Shown here in pieces: positions 5,600-6,150 of a DNA stretch of 6,150 bases. The stretch comes from Deltaproteobacteria bacterium (GTDB lineage Bacteria > Desulfobacterota > Desulfovibrionia > Desulfovibrionales > Desulfovibrionaceae). The position numbers and the translations under genes are program-made. The stretch covers positions 1-6,150 of the forward strand of contig JAITGZ010000124.1 in the NCBI GenBank assembly GCA_031280335.1, read 5' to 3'. Within the stretch, counting starts at the first letter, position 1; each line of letters starts with the position of its first letter. The notes beneath the pieces were generated by a model. The model was not told where the DNA came from. It was given only the letters and a program-made list of their open reading frames with translations, and did not search any database.

Positions 5600-6150
5600 T
5601 GCTTGTGATTCTTACCGGCGCGGGCATCAGCAAGGAAAGCGGCCTGGATACCTTTCGCGATGCGGACGGACTGTGGCAGAAGGTGAGCATGGAAGACGTG
5701 GCCACCCCGGAGGGCTTCGCCCGCGACCCGGAACAGGCGCATATCTTTCACAACGCGCTGCGCCGCACCCTGCAAAACGGCGGGATCAACCCCAATGCGG
5801 CCCACCTGGCCCTGGGACGGCTGGAACAGGAATACCCCGGCGAGATGCTGCTGGTTACCCAGAATATCGATGACCTGCACGAGCGCGGCGGCAGCAGAAA
5901 CGTGCTGCACATGCACGGTGAGCTGCTACAGGCGCGCTGTGAAAAATGCCGTAAGGTCATGGCCTGGACCGGGGATCTTTTTACCTCCACCCCCTGCCCG
6001 CATTGCGGCGTGACAGGCAGACTGCGTCCCAACATCGTCTGGTTCGGCGAAGTACCTTTCTTTATGGATGAAATTGAACGGGCCTTGCAAAGATGCTCCA
6101 CCTTCGTTTCCATAGGCACGTCCGGCAACGTTTATCCGGCGGCGGGCTTT
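5599..6150 (+). CDS. cobB: NAD-dependent protein deacylase, CobB-type sirtuin (3' end outside window)
   Basis: Sirtuins remove acyl groups from protein lysines using NAD+, giving nicotinamide and O-acyl-ADP-ribose; bacterial CobB reactivates acetylated enzymes such as acetyl-CoA synthetase. The 184 visible residues follow E. coli CobB closely: the NAD-binding start LTGAGISKESGLDTFRDADG (5-24), VATPEGF (34-40), TQNIDDLHERGG (87-98), the catalytic histidine H106 in HMHGEL, RPNIVWFGE (143-151) and SIGTSGNVYPAAGF (171-184). Four cysteines (C114, C117, C133, C136) form a full CxxC...CxxC zinc site. Oddly, the Tyr-x-x-Arg pair of CobB (Y92/R95) and SIRT5, which holds succinyl and malonyl groups, is H51-x-x-L54 here, suggesting a preference for neutral acyl groups. 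The ATG overlaps the sulP stop as TAATG, so the two are co-translated. The remainder, roughly the last quarter of a CobB-sized protein, lies outside the window. Confidence 0.95.
   Translation, partial: MLVILTGAGISKESGLDTFRDADGLWQKVSMEDVATPEGFARDPEQAHIFHNALRRTLQNGGINPNAAHLALGRLEQEYPGEMLLVTQNIDDLHERGGSRNVLHMHGELLQARCEKCRKVMAWTGDLFTSTPCPHCGVTGRLRPNIVWFGEVPFFMDEIERALQRCSTFVSIGTSGNVYPAAGF

Noticed and set aside
1..6150. CRISPR array, transposase, phage, toxin-antitoxin or defence genes (a lone sirtuin can belong to defence systems)
   Set aside because: No spaced repeats or mobile genes were seen. The sirtuin is a CobB-type deacylase with zinc site and catalytic histidine, not the SIR2 domain type fused or paired with defence partners, and its neighbour is a transporter.

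Overview
The window carries five protein-coding genes in two divergent transcription units separated by a 226-bp regulatory gap (3625-3850). Base composition is GC-rich, with AT-rich sequence confined to that gap. The protein set and its style suggest a Gram-negative anaerobe of the Desulfovibrio/Bilophila kind, but this is an inference from general familiarity; no taxonomic marker is present.

Leftward unit (minus strand): a DHH/DHHA1-family phosphoesterase (3624 to 2713), then after 46 bp a sodium:solute symporter (2666 to 1212), then, overlapping the symporter stop by 8 bases, an AMP-forming acyl-CoA synthetase that runs off the left edge (1219 to 1). The last two look like an uptake-and-activation pair: import a carboxylate with Na+, then convert it to its CoA thioester.

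Rightward unit (plus strand): a SulP/SLC26-family anion transporter with a C-terminal STAS domain (3851-5599), whose stop codon overlaps the start of a CobB-type sirtuin (5599 to the right edge) as TAATG. The sirtuin has the classic catalytic and zinc motifs, but the Tyr-x-x-Arg pair used by CobB/SIRT5 to bind acidic acyl groups reads His-x-x-Leu.

All five genes are intact as far as they can be seen; two are cut only by the window edges. No RNA gene, mobile element, CRISPR array or phage gene was found, and no terminator is visible because both units leave the window. I found no clear new system. The items most worth a second look are the altered sirtuin acyl pocket, the tight sulP-sirtuin coupling, the symporter-ligase pair, and the high ATA-isoleucine use confined to the sulP gene.
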